DNA of 64,000 nt from Heloderma charlesbogerti (taxonomy: Eukaryota > Chordata > Lepidosauria > Squamata > Helodermatidae), in NCBI GenBank assembly GCA_026122225.1, contig JANEZZ010001953.1:248001-312000 (forward strand), given 5' to 3'. Of this stretch, positions 12,201-21,712 are shown in pieces (position 1 is the first letter of the stretch; each line of letters starts with the position of its first letter). A program made the translations under genes and the position numbers. The notes beneath the pieces are model-generated. The model worked only from the letters and a program-made list of their open reading frames with translations, did no database searches and was not told where the DNA came from.

Positions 12201-15200
12201 GTCTATTCAGAAGTAAGTCCCATTAAGTTCAGTGGAGCTTACTCAATGTTATGTGGCTATAGGATTGTAATTCAGTAATTAAAATTAGTTTCAGTCTTTT
12301 CAAGCTTTGAACTGCCTCAGATCTGGTTACTTAAAGATAACTTTCTTCAGCATGAACTTTCCTGGTTATTAAGATCATCCTCTGAGGACCTTCTCAGATT
12401 CAGAGGTGAGGTGGGTGGTGTCCCCCAGGGTTAAAGCCTTTTTGTTTGTGGTGCCCGTTCTCACCAAGAAGGCTTACATGGTGCCCTACTGTTTCTTCTA
12501 TCTGTTTAATAAATATTTTTCATTTTGATGTTTACTGTTTTAGGAGTTCCCTGGAAAGTAAGAGAAGGATATTAAATATCCTAAATAAATAAAGGCTGAT
12601 TGATATTTGTCTACAGCAGTATGGGAGCTTCTTCCCAATGCTGGGATCCCCCAGTGGTCTGGGTTACCTGTAGATAGAGCCAGAAATAGAGATGTGAAAG
12701 CCTGGAAAAAACTCAAACTCCAGGAAAAACGGTATTTTCCTAAGAACTGTTTTTTTTGGGGGGAGGGGGGATTGAACAGCTTTGGATTATGAAACATTTT
12801 ATTTTAGAATTTAAGACAAAGGATTTATATATTGTTACCCACAGTCTTATCATAACAGGTTCCATGCAAGCATTGTAGGTTATGCAAAAATAAAATGTCT
12901 AGGAACTTCAAGCCTAACTTATTTATAGTTTTATCCTGGGAAACTCTATAAGTAAATGTTGGAAGCTTCCTCCATAGTTAGTGTCATCCACTTGTTTAAA
13001 TGGGCCAACCCCAATGCTTGCATTAAAATCCCCACATAGCAGAAATCTTATATTGGGATACTGGAACCCCAGAAGGGTCAGGGTTTCAGATCAGCTGTTC
13101 CAAATGCTATTAGGACCTAAATCTCTAGACAGGGTAGGTGGAAAATAGACAGTTATACAGATAAAAGAATGTATATCCTTTCCCTTAATAAAAAGGACCT
13201 GTATGTACTGCTGAGAAATGCTATTCAATGTATATCAGCTTGCAAATCAACTGAAATAAATATAGTAAGACCACCACTACCACGGCTTTTTACACTAGTT
13301 TTTACAGTTGGGAAAGAAAGTGAACGAAATCCTTGAAGGGTTGGTAAATTAGTTCCATGAGCCCATGTTTCCTGTAAACAAAGAATCTTACATTTTTGTA
13401 GATAAATTGCAGAACCTGCACCATAAAACTTGTTTTCCCAGCCCATGATATTCCAAGAAAGTATATGTAATTGTCAGGTTGGTGTAATTGTATCTATATC
13501 TTCATTACTACGTATGGACCTGTTACCAGAAAGGAAAGGTTGTACTGGAGCCAAAGAACTAGGGCTTTTACATGGTAATTCTGTGCTGTGCTCAAATGAT
13601 TCCAAGAAGCTTTGGGCTGTCCATTCTTGTGCTAGTGTATAATCATGAGAAAACTGCTTAATATTCCTTGGGACTGAAATTTATCAGTGTCCCCAGGAGT
13701 AACAGGAGAATCAGCTGTTTGGGACTGATTTATTGGGAACTGAGCTGGACCATCACTTGAATGAGGATTTGACGCGACTGTAGCTGAAGAGATAAATCTA
13801 GAGCTTCTTAAAGTCAAAAGGGTGCTTCTTAAAATACTCAGCCTATCTACAATAGATGTTTGCTCAGTAACAGGGAGAACAGCAAAGGAATCAACCATTC
13901 TTCTGAGGAATCCTCAAAGCACCCTAGTGGTAAAGCTGAACTTTCGGGCAGCTGTACTACTTCAGGTTCATTCCAACTACTTAGGTCGTGGGTGGGATCT
14001 TCTGACTTCCTGGGCAGTCTTGTTATAACCGTTGTATTTGAATCTGAAGCCTGCTTTCCGAGAAAGTTCAACAGGGGGGAGTTGGTCAGTATTGCAAAAT
14101 ACCCAGGTGGAGGCTACCCCCCTCTCCTTTAGCAACTTCTCTATTTTCATAATCAAAGAAGGAGTAGTGGGTATAGCAAAGGTAAACAAGTATCTTTTTT
14201 TTTTTTAAGGGTACTATAGAGGGTCTGAACACTCAGTAAATCAATAAAGGTTGCATTTTAAAAGAGAGTGTAAAAAGTATGTTATTTTTTATTTTACATT
14301 CCAAGGAGGATGATATCTATTTGCCAAAACTGCCAAACTAATCTGACGGGTTGAGCACCAGCTGGGAGGAAACCTTTTCTGAGGAACTGTGGTGTTTCAA
14401 AAGACTTCCCTTGTGCTCCTGTGAGTAAACCAAGGAACTCTTAGGGGGCTGACCCCTGGCTTGCACTGGGTACATGGTCCCAGGAAGAACACCTGCCTCC
14501 AAGTTGCTGCTAATTTGAGTGGCAACGAGATTCTGCTTGCCCTTAACCATTGCTTGGGGTAGCCCCTTCCCTGGAGTAGAATCAAATAGAAAATTATGAA
14601 GTTTACCTCTTTTCTTAAAAGACAAAAGATTGTCTAACTTATCATTAATATCATTGAGGTGAACCGTTTTTGAAGTTCAAACAAAACTAGTCAGCCAAAA
14701 TATTTCCAAGATCGAGGGAAGAATCCACAACATCAGGTTTACCAGCAGGGCCTCCTAAGAGAGGTGGCATATTATTGTCAAGCTCATACAAAGGGGCCTC
14801 TTCTATATTTAGACAATCAAAACTGTTAGACACTGATATCGCATACTCTCTGGTGCATGAGCAAGTATTAGTTGGAGCAAATAAGTCATCAATTTTAAGT
14901 TGTTTAGGGTCAGGAGATGGGAGTAAGGCTGAAGGGTGATAGCAGGATCCCAATAATTATTGACATTGACTCTAAGCGATACTGTAAAATGTTATTAAAC
15001 AAGCTGGAGGATTGGGAGTCTTATAATGGCATTATCTAATCGGAACAGGCCAGTTTCAGAAAAGGCCAAAGTGCTATTGATCATTGCCTGACTCTTTATT
15101 TTTTAGCCCAGCAAGGCATTGCAGGACCTACTAAGCGTCTTCACGTTGCCTTTGTTGACTTAGCTGCAGCCTTTGACTCAATTGACTGAGAGCAGTTGTG

Positions 15201-18200
15201 GCATAAATTGGCCAACACTAATATTGATAAAAGTCTCTTGTTTTTAATTAAGGAACTCTATTCCAATACAACTGCCAGAATAAGGGTGGGGATCTCTGGT
15301 TCATTAACTGATCTCATCCCCACCAACAGAGGGGTTAAACAAGGGTGTCTTCTGGCTCCACTGCTTTTTAATTTATATTATATTTATATTAAAATTTAAT
15401 TTATATTTAAATGATATAGTTTTAAAATTATCTGGGCCAGTATTTTTCCCTCCTGCAATTGGGTCAAAAAAAGTTTCTATTCTCCTATATGCTGACGATA
15501 CCATTTTATTATCACCCACTTGTATAGGTTTAAGTAGGCTGCTGTCTCAGTGAATATTGCACTAAAGAAAAGTTAAATATTAATTATGCTAAAACAAAGG
15601 TGATGGTGTTTGGAAAGAGACATTCCCGCTTCCGATGGTCCAGTGATGGCCATCATATTGATCAGTGCCAGGAGTTTAAATACCTTGGCATTCATTTTAC
15701 AGAAAATCTTTCCTGGAAAGCTCATGCAGAAGCAACTAAAGTAACGGCCCTAAGAACTATTGGAGCTATTGAACTATTCCTCTCTGTAAGATTCCCAGCG
15801 ATGCTGTAACAATCATTTAACGTAGTTCTAATCTATTCAGACAATAATTACAAATTTACTAACTGAGTGTACTTTTAAAGGTTTTAAAATATAATGATAA
15901 TTTTATGAGCAAACTAAGTCATACGTAAAATAACGTTAGGAACTGAAAGGCTGCTTTATGTTCCTTAAAAATAACGTTAGGAACTGAAAGGCTGCTTTAT
16001 GTTCCTTAAGCAGCTCTCCTCAACCTGTTGCGCTCTGGATGTTTTGGACTATGGTGCCCAACATTCCTGACTGGACATGCTGCCTAGGGCAGATGGGAGC
16101 TGATATCCAAAATATCTGGAGGGCACCAGGTTGAGGAAGGCCATCTTAAAGCAACAAAGTGACCTTAGGTCTGTAAAGAGCACTAAAAGAAATATTGCTT
16201 ATTTTTCAATTTTCCCCAAATTTCCAATTTTTCCACCCCCCCCCGAAAACCCGTCCCCTCCCCCATGGCCTCAAAATTTCCAAGAAACTTTATATCTCTA
16301 GTCAAGAACATGCCTCTTTCCCACTGGAACATTACTAGTAGGGAGAGGGCCTTTGAGTAGAAAGGGCCCACCAGCACCATTGTTCCTATGCAGTGCATAG
16401 ATGAGGTCACAGACTGCCCAAGACACAAGTATAAATTGGCTTCAGGAGGCAGGCTGCTTATGCTGGGGTCTTTGTTGAAGGGACATAATGTCCTAGCTCC
16501 TGCCATGCCGCACTGGACCCCAGGGCTTTGCTTTCCATTTCATCCTGGAAAAATCCACACTCTTAGGTTTACTGCTCTTCTTTTGTATTTATTATGAAGG
16601 CATCATAGACTGATTAGAGCTGGCTACTGCTTTTCTAATAAACACAACATTTACCTACAGATATTGTAATGCTAGAAGGTGCGTCCTCTGGTCTGCTTTT
16701 ACAATACTATCCATCAGATTCTTAGCTGTAACCATTCTATTTAGAAAATGTCATCATTGGTCATGGCTTGTATGAAAGCCAGAAAATTAAAGATTCAGTC
16801 TGTTTAATATCTGTATACCTTAACATGTTTAAATTTTAATGTTACAAACCCTGATTTTTATTCTACCTGTGGGCTTGTGGGAAATTCAGAACCACCAGCT
16901 GTATAGGATCATTAAAACTTAAGTGTTTCCGTCACAGATATAACATAGCATATCTTGAGCCCATCACTGCTGTTTAAGCAACTGTAATACCAAGAGAACA
17001 TTTTATCATGTGAAATGAATTGGGATAATCAATATACATTGTGTTAACCACTGATAGTTAATGGGACCTTGGTAGTTTACTTAATATTATGTGTATTCAG
17101 TAAACAAACAGCAATTGGGTGGAAAAGGTTACTCCAGATCTTTCCGCACCTTATTGCCAACTTTCCACATGTTTTATTAAATATCTTTCATTAAATGGCT
17201 CTGGGTGTTGCTGTATTGAATCAGTTTGGCACAACTTCGTGATATGCAGACATGGCGTGTGTAATGTTATCTATGTCTTCACTGTATTTATGTATCATCA
17301 AATGTAAATGTGATGGCATCCTCTTCAATCAAGCATTCCATCATTCTATATATGGTTTGTATGATAGCTTACTTTGGGGTCACTTAGTTTTCATCTGCAA
17401 GGGTGTGTGTTTGTGTAATTTGATCTGTGGTTTTAAAGGAAGAGATGTGTCCAATAGGATTGTTTCTCCTTTTCCTTGTTAGGGACCTGTGGTGACAGAC
17501 AATGGGAACTTTTTATTAGACTGGAAATTTGATAAAGTCCATAATTGGAATGAAGTGAACATGGCAATCAAGATGATACCAGGTAGTTTTCACATGCCAT
17601 TTTACTATATTTTAATTTTGCAAGGGGTTCATATGGTGGTCTCTGAGTTATCAGTTACAGGCTAACAGAAATATGTACTTATTTGCAATGTTTTTGCCTC
17701 TTTTGTCAGTTGTATTAATAGCTTTCAAATTGTGTAGGGTGGAATTCCAAAGTTATTAATTTAAGAGTTTAGTCATTTTCTTTGCAAATGAGTATAAAAG
17801 TATGCTTAATGTCTGAATAACACAGGAACAAAATGAACATATTTGTGAATTCTTAAATTATTCCTTTTACTGGGGTGGTGTGGGGAGAGTGTTAATCTGT
17901 ATTTGCAAATGTTAGAGGATGCAGCAGGTGGCAATATTGTTTCAGTGTGTTCTTCAAAGCAAGACTTGGTGGAGCAATGCACAAGTTCAAAATGCTTCCC
18001 CTTTTTTCTTGGTAGCAGTTACATTTGAGCTCTTAATAGGATGCGAGCATGGACATTGGCTCCATATGATATGAACTACATACTATCTAAAATATTTGTT
18101 TATTTTATTTTGTGAATGAGTATTTTGGGAACTAATGGGACCTGGGGTATTAACAGAAGAAATTATTATGCCTAAACCAACTACAAACCTAAACAGCAGC

Positions 18201-20493
18201 TTGGAACATAATCTAGCATCTAAGTGGCCTGGATACTGCTGTGGCATAAAAAAACTGTGCCTGCTTGCTCTATCACAGGTGGGCAGACTTCAGGCTTGTG
18301 GGATCTATCTGGTTTTTTACTAGAACTCGGGCCTACCAACCAGAGACAAGTATAAAATAGTGGCTGAGGGGGGAGAGCTGGATTCAAAATGGTGACTTGG
18401 GGTGGAAGCAATTACCTACTGCACCCCCACCCACCCATGACCCTGCATGTACAAGTACAAATTTACATCTGAGTTCCTAAAGACCAGAGATTCTAACACC
18501 AACTCTAAAAGTGGCCAGGAGAGTTGCACAAAGACCTGGTAAAAGGTAACCAATTGATGCTCATATTCAATACACAAAAAACTTCTCAGTTTAATATGTG
18601 TTAAGGGCTTTCCAGGTTCACACGAGCTCCAGAATGCCAAGAAATTGCAGCTAAGGGTTAGCTCTTAACACTTGTTTAGACACTGTGTGCATATGGTATG
18701 GTATCTTACGCGTCACCGCTACCTTGGAGCTGGATGGCTGTCAGTGGCAGAATGGTGGACTGTAGTCCCAGATTTGTCGGATCACTGGGATACACACATG
18801 GAGTCTACACAACTGAAACTATCATGCATAGAATACCATACCATATGTATATTGCCTAAATAATACATCTCTTAAGGGTGTATCCGACAGAGAAAAGTGG
18901 GGAGGAAGCAAACAAACACTCAAATGAATAAACAATTTCGTCTCTAAACAATAAAGTGGTGATATGTTCCATAAAGATTATTTCTTAAAACCTGTCCATA
19001 GCTGTGCAGTCCAGGACTCGGAAGAAATTGTAGGCCTCAGTTATTGACCATTGGTTATAGAGCCGCTGCTGTCTGGTAACTGGGAGAAGGGCAGGCAGCG
19101 GCTGCTGTTGCTGCTCTCTTTCCTGGTCTTTACACAGCTTCCCCAGGACCTCCCTTTTCTGTCTTTCCCTTTTCAGAGTTTCCTCAGAACCTCTCTTCCG
19201 GATCTCTGTCTCCTTTTCTCTCCTCAGAATCAGTTTTGGGGTTTAAAATACCATCTTCAAAATAATACTGACTTCTTGAAGGCAAATATAATTGACGTCT
19301 TCTATCCTAAACAGTCCAGGCACCTACCCTTGTTGATTCATTTGGGTCTTTGTTTGCTTTCTCCCCACTTTTCCCTTCGCTGTTAAATACATCCTAGTTC
19401 TTGTTTTAGAAGTTGCTTATTGGTTTTTCCCTCCTGCTTTAGGGAACAGGGGTCCTGGTAGGCTGGAGGCACTGCATGCTAGTTTGGGGTCAGCATCTTT
19501 CTCCTTCCTCCATTTCTGTATGTATGAACCCAGGTCCCATGGTTTCCATTGCTCCACAGTGTTGCTGGTAGGGAAGGTCTGGAGGGACTGATGGGACCTG
19601 GGTTATAAAACAAACTTATAAAACAAGAACTAGGGTGTATTTAACATTGAAGGGAAAAGTGGGGAGGAATGCATCCACATGAATAAATGATTTAAAGTTA
19701 GTCTCTAAGCAATAAAATAAAATGGAGGGGAGTCAAATTGTAAGATGTTCCATGAAGGTACGTTATTTTAAATGTGTCTAGCTGTGCAGTCCAGGGATGT
19801 AACTGTAGGCCTCAGTTATTGACTGTTGGTTATAGAACAGGTGAGAAATGCTGAGGCAAAGGATGAAGGGATTAGCACAAGGTTCAGATATGGCTTATGA
19901 TATTTTTACGTACAGTTTTATGTGCAACTTTTAAACTGTTGCGAGTTGGAAACCCTTGGAGATCTACTGCAAATCACTCAGATCTACCAGTAGATCCTAA
20001 CCTATCTTCTGCCTCCCCTTTTATCCCATATATGCCATCTAATCTATCCATCCCCATTTTTTTTTAATCCCAGTGCGTCGGAGTGAAATTTCAAGAAGCA
20101 AATGAGTTGGGGGAGGTTTAATCTGCCCCTCCTGGTGTATGGTGGTCCTGAGCCAAATTGGGGCTTTGTGCGGTTATACTAAAGTAATGCTCAGCTACAT
20201 GCTACACAATCAATGTAATGTGTAGTTTCTGCCTCAAGAAGGGACAAGGAGGTGGGAAGGAGTTTTACCTGATTTTACAGAGAGCTTTGAAAACTAATCT
20301 CAGTTGTTTTTATATCAACCCTGTAAGGTAGACCAGCACTTACTACGCAGAGTATTTGAATGGCAATTAAAAGTAATTTGGCTTTTCTCTTCTAGGGGTG
20401 GTAGAAACAGGGCTCTTTATCAACATGGCAGAGCGAGTTTATTTTGGCATGGAAGATGGCTCTGTCAGTGTACGTGAGAAGCCAGTCCACTGA
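197..20493 (+). CDS. RPIA: Ribose-5-phosphate isomerase A, C-terminal part (six exons; gene runs off the left edge)
   Basis: Cytosolic enzyme of the non-oxidative pentose phosphate pathway that interconverts ribulose-5-phosphate and ribose-5-phosphate. Coding exons are 197-256, 5754-5818, 8730-8798, 10938-11079, 17483-17582 and 20396-20493 (534 nt, 177 residues plus TGA). All junctions are GT-AG and the codon phases join without a gap. The reading contains DGADEVD and LIKGGGG, which carry the conserved substrate-binding Asp/Asp/Lys of the RpiA family, and CLTQEKI with the conserved catalytic Glu; then [27 protein letters not shown] and the C-terminal [16 protein letters not shown]. The human protein is about 311 aa, so the N-terminal 40-45% (mitochondrial-like leader and the GSGST phosphate loop) lies upstream of this window. 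No stops or frameshifts occur in the exons, so the gene looks intact. The introns (5.5, 2.9, 2.1, 6.4 and 2.8 kb) are full of transposon debris. Confidence 0.97.
257..1616. other. RPIA intron segment without recognisable gene
   Basis: Intronic sequence upstream of the composite fold-back element. Only a (CT)n tract at about 281-298 and a short hairpin around 473-497 (TTCACACACAAATTGTGTGTGAA) stand out. No coding potential is supported. Confidence 0.6.
1617..4500. mobile_element. Composite fold-back non-autonomous DNA transposon (hAT-like ends) made of nested palindromes
   Basis: The ends read TAGGCATGT at 1617 and, in reverse complement, TAGGGATGT at 4500. They are flanked by near-identical 8-bp duplications, GAATTGTG (1609-1616) and GAATTGGG (4501-4508), as expected for hAT insertion. 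Inside are at least eight AT-core palindromes around TACGTAAATA(C/T)TTACGTA (about 1816-1859, 1889-1932, 2019-2060, 2104-2146, 3243-3295, 3408-3434, 4128-4155, 4229-4276). They alternate with GC-core palindromes of the form GCAAATGGC...GCCATTTGC (1776-1812, 1966-2000, 2069-2100, 3315-3352, 4169-4210). Two larger arm pairs are nested: 3045-3150 with 4030-4122, and 3163-3262 with 3400-3536. No transposase is visible; mobilisation would need enzyme in trans. The element could be several nested insertions rather than one unit. Confidence 0.65.
3045..4122. repeat. Large inverted-repeat arms inside the composite element
   Basis: The sequence at about 3045-3150 (CCCTCGCTCGCTG..., then CCCAGAGAGAAACAGTAACT) reappears inverted at about 4030-4122. 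The arms enclose about 0.9 kb containing a second inverted repeat (3163-3262 versus 3400-3536, both with the ACAGGAGGGAGCAGGGTGTC segment) and a CpG-rich stretch at 3640-3900. The arms differ by small indels, so the structure is not brand new. Confidence 0.75.
4571..4687. mobile_element. Short fold-back MITE, CCTTCCCCAACC family
   Basis: Imperfect palindrome beginning GCCTTCCCCAACCC and ending in its complement (TCTGGGGAAGA), with the internal GATGGGAGTTGTAGTCCAA box. At least eight other copies lie in this window. The structure suggests a non-autonomous hAT-type element; the family name was not determined. Confidence 0.7.
4700..5429. mobile_element. Long fold-back element rich in (T)GGGTTGTT / AACAACCC motifs
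   Basis: The left end CACAACACGATAACCCACAC is mirrored at the right by GTGTGAGTTATCATGTTGTG (about 5400-5419). Internal blocks such as CCACACTTAGTGGTTGAAC also pair. About 730 bp in total; related motifs recur at 30060-30305. A fragment of a common reptile 3'-tail repeat (ATTTCTATACCTCCCCATAG) lies inside at about 5275-5335. No ORF of significance. Confidence 0.65.
5621..5715 (+). mobile_element. BovB (RTE-type) LINE-related fragment
   Basis: Contains GTTCAGTCGTTCAGTC, TCCGACTCTTCGTGACCC and ATGGACCATAGCACGCCAGG, the well-known BovB/BovB-SINE text shared by squamates and ruminants. A second copy lies at 27991-28094 in the same orientation. It abuts the RPIA acceptor region (exon at 5754). 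Confidence 0.85.
5754..5818 (+). CDS. RPIA: RPIA exon with DGAD active-site motif
   Basis: Acceptor TTGTGTAG at 5746-5753, donor GTAAGA at 5819. It encodes [21 protein letters not shown] plus two bases of the next Gly codon. The Asp residues of DGAD and the Lys of LIKGG are the conserved substrate-contacting residues of this family. A BovB-like repeat ends only about 40 bp before the acceptor. Confidence 0.96.
5956..6200. mobile_element. Short fold-back element ending in GGATCCAG
   Basis: The left edge GTTGGATCCAGATTTAGG and right edge CAGATCCTGGATCCAGCC form terminal inverted repeats about 245 bp apart. A partial relative of the right arm (GGCAGATCCTGGATCTAACC) lies at about 22898-22917. 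Non-coding. Confidence 0.55.
6439..7250. mobile_element. Fold-back element with AATCCTATG termini
   Basis: Starts AATCCTATGG and ends GCATAGGATT. Subterminal TTCGGTTTACTGGCTCC pairs with the inverse of GGAACCAGAAAACCGAA near 7187-7203, and the interior keeps paired blocks such as CTCCGTGC / GCACGGAG. About 0.8 kb, non-coding, in an RPIA intron. A 22-bp tandem duplication (CTGGGTACTCGTAAGTCTCT) sits at about 6861-6905. Confidence 0.6.
7250..7440 (-). mobile_element. tRNA-derived SINE-like repeat, antisense
   Basis: In reverse complement it reads as the common reptile repeat with GGTGCCTTATACTGA at one end and an internal AGCTCAGGTGTGGAGCACATG / ATCCCAGGTTC pol III-like block. A sense-orientation relative is at 26123-26345. 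Family assignment is tentative. Confidence 0.5.
7851..7980. mobile_element. Short fold-back MITE, CCTTCCCCAACC family
   Basis: Starts GCCTTCTCCAGCCTGGTGCC, passes through CTCCCATCAGCCCCAAC and returns with GGGAGTTGTAGTCCAAACAT. The right terminus is diverged. Same family as 4571-4687. Confidence 0.7.
8246..8585. mobile_element. Fold-back element with ATTCAGACAATCACAG termini
   Basis: The left ATTCAGACAATCACAGTGGG and right CCCGCTGTGATTGTCCGAA are inverted repeats 340 bp apart, with further pairing inside (GGGGGAAGAAATCATTGTGG with CATGGCTTCTTCCCCC). Non-coding. Confidence 0.65.
8730..8798 (+). CDS. RPIA: RPIA exon with catalytic Glu (LTQEKI)
   Basis: Acceptor CCCTCCAG ending at 8729, donor GTAAAG at 8799. 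One base completes the Gly codon, followed by [22 protein letters not shown] and two bases of an Arg codon. The Glu in QEK aligns with the general-base Glu of bacterial RpiA. Confidence 0.96.
8799..10937. other. RPIA intron, mostly unassigned
   Basis: No exon seen. Holds an (AG)n tract near 9288-9302 and the fold-back MITE at 10552-10687. The open frames across 9331-10014 lack family-like sequence. Confidence 0.6.
10552..10687. mobile_element. Short fold-back MITE, CCTTCCCCAACC family
   Basis: CAGCCTTCCCCAGCCTGGCA at the left mirrors GACCAGGTTGGGGGAGGCAG at the right. The centre has GGCTGGGGCTGATGGGAG. About 250 bp upstream of the 10938 RPIA exon. Confidence 0.75.
10938..11079 (+). CDS. RPIA: RPIA exon (KKSKCLG...LRMAVSKA)
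   Basis: Acceptor TTCCTGTAG ending at 10937, donor GTAAGT at 11080. After the split Arg codon it encodes 47 residues, including [15 protein letters not shown] and [13 protein letters not shown]. This is the largest RPIA coding exon in the window; phase 0 at its 3' end. Confidence 0.96.
12183..12270 (+). repeat. Interspersed repeat (CAATCCTATACATG...AGAAGTAAGTCCCATT)
   Basis: Common reptile 3'-tail-like repeat: CACAATCCTATACATGTC, TCAGAAGTAAGTCCCATT, then GGCTATAGGATTGTAA. Diverged copies occur at about 31130-31206, 31827-31918 and 32025-32110. Parent element not determined. Confidence 0.6.
12840..14960 (-). pseudogene. 5' half of a non-LTR retrotransposon (ORF1-like region and AP-endonuclease), inverted
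   Basis: Read on the minus strand, 13446-13225 encodes [14 protein letters not shown]...[11 protein letters not shown]. Farther on, 13060-12990 encodes [21 protein letters not shown] and GDFN are the apurinic-endonuclease motifs of LINEs. Upstream on the same strand, 14953-13632 holds broken frames resembling an ORF1 region. Stops and frame changes interrupt the copy, so it is dead. The matching reverse transcriptase lies immediately to the right on the opposite strand. Edges are approximate. Confidence 0.7.
14961..15830 (+). pseudogene. Reverse transcriptase fragment of a non-LTR retrotransposon (R4/Dong-like)
   Basis: Encodes [13 protein letters not shown], then [12 protein letters not shown] (RT motif A, 15151-15186) followed by a TGA at 15187-15189. 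It continues with [20 protein letters not shown] (15319-15378) and YADDT (YADD at 15488-15499) in a different frame, then KTKVMVFGK and [19 protein letters not shown] stop and at least one frameshift mark it as inactive. The domain order is that of a LINE RT; the clade call rests on the motif style only. Confidence 0.75.
15927..16009. repeat. 41-bp tandem duplication
   Basis: Two near-identical direct copies of a 41-bp unit (ATAACGTTAGGAACTGAAAG... ending TGTTCCTTAA), the second starting 41 bp after the first. It sits between the RT fragment and the MITE at 16011. Confidence 0.9.
16011..16143. mobile_element. Short fold-back MITE, CCTTCCCCAACC family
   Basis: Left CTCTCCTCAACCTGTTGCGC mirrors right GGGCACCAGGTTGAGGAAGG, with the same internal layout as the other copies. 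Confidence 0.75.
16144..17482. other. RPIA intron segment, nothing recognised
   Basis: AT-rich intronic DNA leading to the 17483 exon. Apart from the exon acceptor I see no gene, RNA or clear repeat. Confidence 0.55.
17483..17582 (+). CDS. RPIA: RPIA exon ([10 protein letters not shown]...KMIP)
   Basis: Acceptor CCTTGTTAG ending at 17482, donor GTAGTT at 17583. It encodes [19 protein letters not shown] followed by [14 protein letters not shown] and one base of the next Gly codon. Confidence 0.96.
18671..18864. mobile_element. Fold-back MITE with CATATGGTATGGTAT arms
   Basis: GTGTGCATATGGTATGGTAT at the left pairs with ATACCATACCATATGTATAT at the right across about 190 bp. Subterminal TTTAG / CTAAA also pair. 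No ORF of note. Confidence 0.65.
18891..19837. repeat. Diverged direct repeats of about 175 bp flanking 0.6 kb, with an internal inverted copy
   Basis: Copy 1 (18891-19063) and copy 2 (19653-19837) share GAAAAGTGGGGAGGAA, GATGTTCCAT-type text, TAGCTGTGCAGTCCAGG and GTAGGCCTCAGTTATTGAC in the same order. The segment 19341-19410 is the inverse of about 19614-19678 (AACAAGAACTAGGGTGTATT). No LTR hallmarks or coding domain were found. Confidence 0.65.
20396..20493 (+). CDS. RPIA: RPIA terminal coding exon
   Basis: Acceptor CTCTTCTAG ending at 20395. Two bases complete the Gly codon, followed by [20 protein letters not shown] and [11 protein letters not shown], then TGA at 20491-20493. The last four residues differ from human (KPFC), as expected for a variable C terminus. 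Confidence 0.96.
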
Positions 20494-21712
20494 CCACATT
20501 CAGCTCCCCAAATCCACTTCGCCTTCAGCCCATTGCATACAGTTTATCATCATGGTGCCAACCTGACATGTTGCCTTAAAATGTGTCTGTACAGATCTCA
20601 GTGCATTAAGTAGAAGGTCCAGCAGATTTTCAGTAATACTGAAAGTGAATGTTACCTTAAAATCTATTTTTTACTTTTAATGTAATCTATTTTTAAGTGA
20701 TCAAACATTTTGAGCATTTTAAATTGTTTTCACTTCGTTTTTATACAAAACATTTACCAAAAAGAATATTTTATACAAAACTTGAACCATCTGGCTGCTT
20801 AGAGTGTGTCTGCTGGGAGGAAGATAGTAAATGCAGCTTGTGGTGTGGTGTTTAAACCCAAAAAACCAAGGTGCATTTACATGAAAGGGTATCCAGCATC
20901 CAGTTGGTACTCACAAATGCCTTATTGGAATCTTTTTGGTTCTATAATTTATGCCTTTTAATAATTTTACCATAACTCTTTTTAGTAACAGAGGATGTTT
21001 AGCTTGTCCCAGCAGATAGTGCAGCTGATATTTGTGCAGTTGATATTGATAATATGAATGGAATGTTGAGTTCTTTTTAGAACTGACTCGTCATTTTCTG
21101 CAGCACTGTAGCTATTCCCATTGCTCTGGTAATGTCTGAAAGAAGGGGATCAGGTGCATTGGGCTGGCACCATTGTTGCATCCTTGACCATTACCATTGG
21201 CCCAAGCCAACAGTGGCGGTTAACTATGGCACCAGCCCCATGTGCACAAGCCACACTTTCAATTGTTTTCCTAAGTGGCACAGAAGAAGCCTTGCCACAG
21301 TGTCTCCCAGACAACTGTAGGTAATGTATGATTTGGTCAGATGTTTGGTACTTAAGACATGTTTTACCCCTTTTGTTGGCCCTTTCCAATGAGTGAGAGA
21401 GTTTACATTCCAGTTGATTTGCATAGAGAGTCACTTCTGTCAAGCCACCTGAAATGTTTAACAAAATTTAGAGCCCAATTCATGTTGAGCATAGCTGGTT
21501 CTTTGTATTATTCACAGAATGTTATATCTAAATGCAAACAAGAATTGAGTCTTCCTGGATGGATATATTAATGTAGCAAGAGCAAGGCACATTCAAAATG
21601 TGTCATACTCTATTTCAACGTGTTTTTTGCATGGTACTTTAAGTCAGAAATATGACTCATTGCTTTACCTGTTTTAGGCACTGAAATAAAGAGCTCTAAT
21701 GTCAGCCTTTTT
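20494..21712 (+). other. RPIA: RPIA 3' untranslated region
   Basis: About 1.2 kb of non-coding sequence between the RPIA stop and the poly(A) signal at 21685-21690. It lacks obvious repeats, which suits a retained 3'UTR. The exact end is inferred. Confidence 0.7.
21685..21690 (+). terminator. RPIA: RPIA polyadenylation signal AATAAA
   Basis: Canonical hexamer about 1.2 kb after the stop codon. It is followed 15-50 bp later by a GT/T-rich stretch (TTTTTGTGTACTTG, then TTTGTGCATGTGTGTT) typical of a downstream CstF-binding element. No comparably good AATAAA plus GU-rich pair was seen earlier in the 3'UTR. Confidence 0.75.

Larger units (their letters stand above)
17583..20395. other. RPIA intron with palindromic and direct repeats
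   Basis: Contains the fold-back element at 18671-18864 and a pair of direct repeats (18891-19063 and 19653-19837). A shared inverted block lies at 19341-19410. No exon seen. Confidence 0.6.

Noticed and set aside
13225..13446. Host endonuclease gene on the minus strand
   Set aside because: The QETW...GDFNA pattern with stops and adjacent RT motifs identifies it as a dead LINE endonuclease domain.
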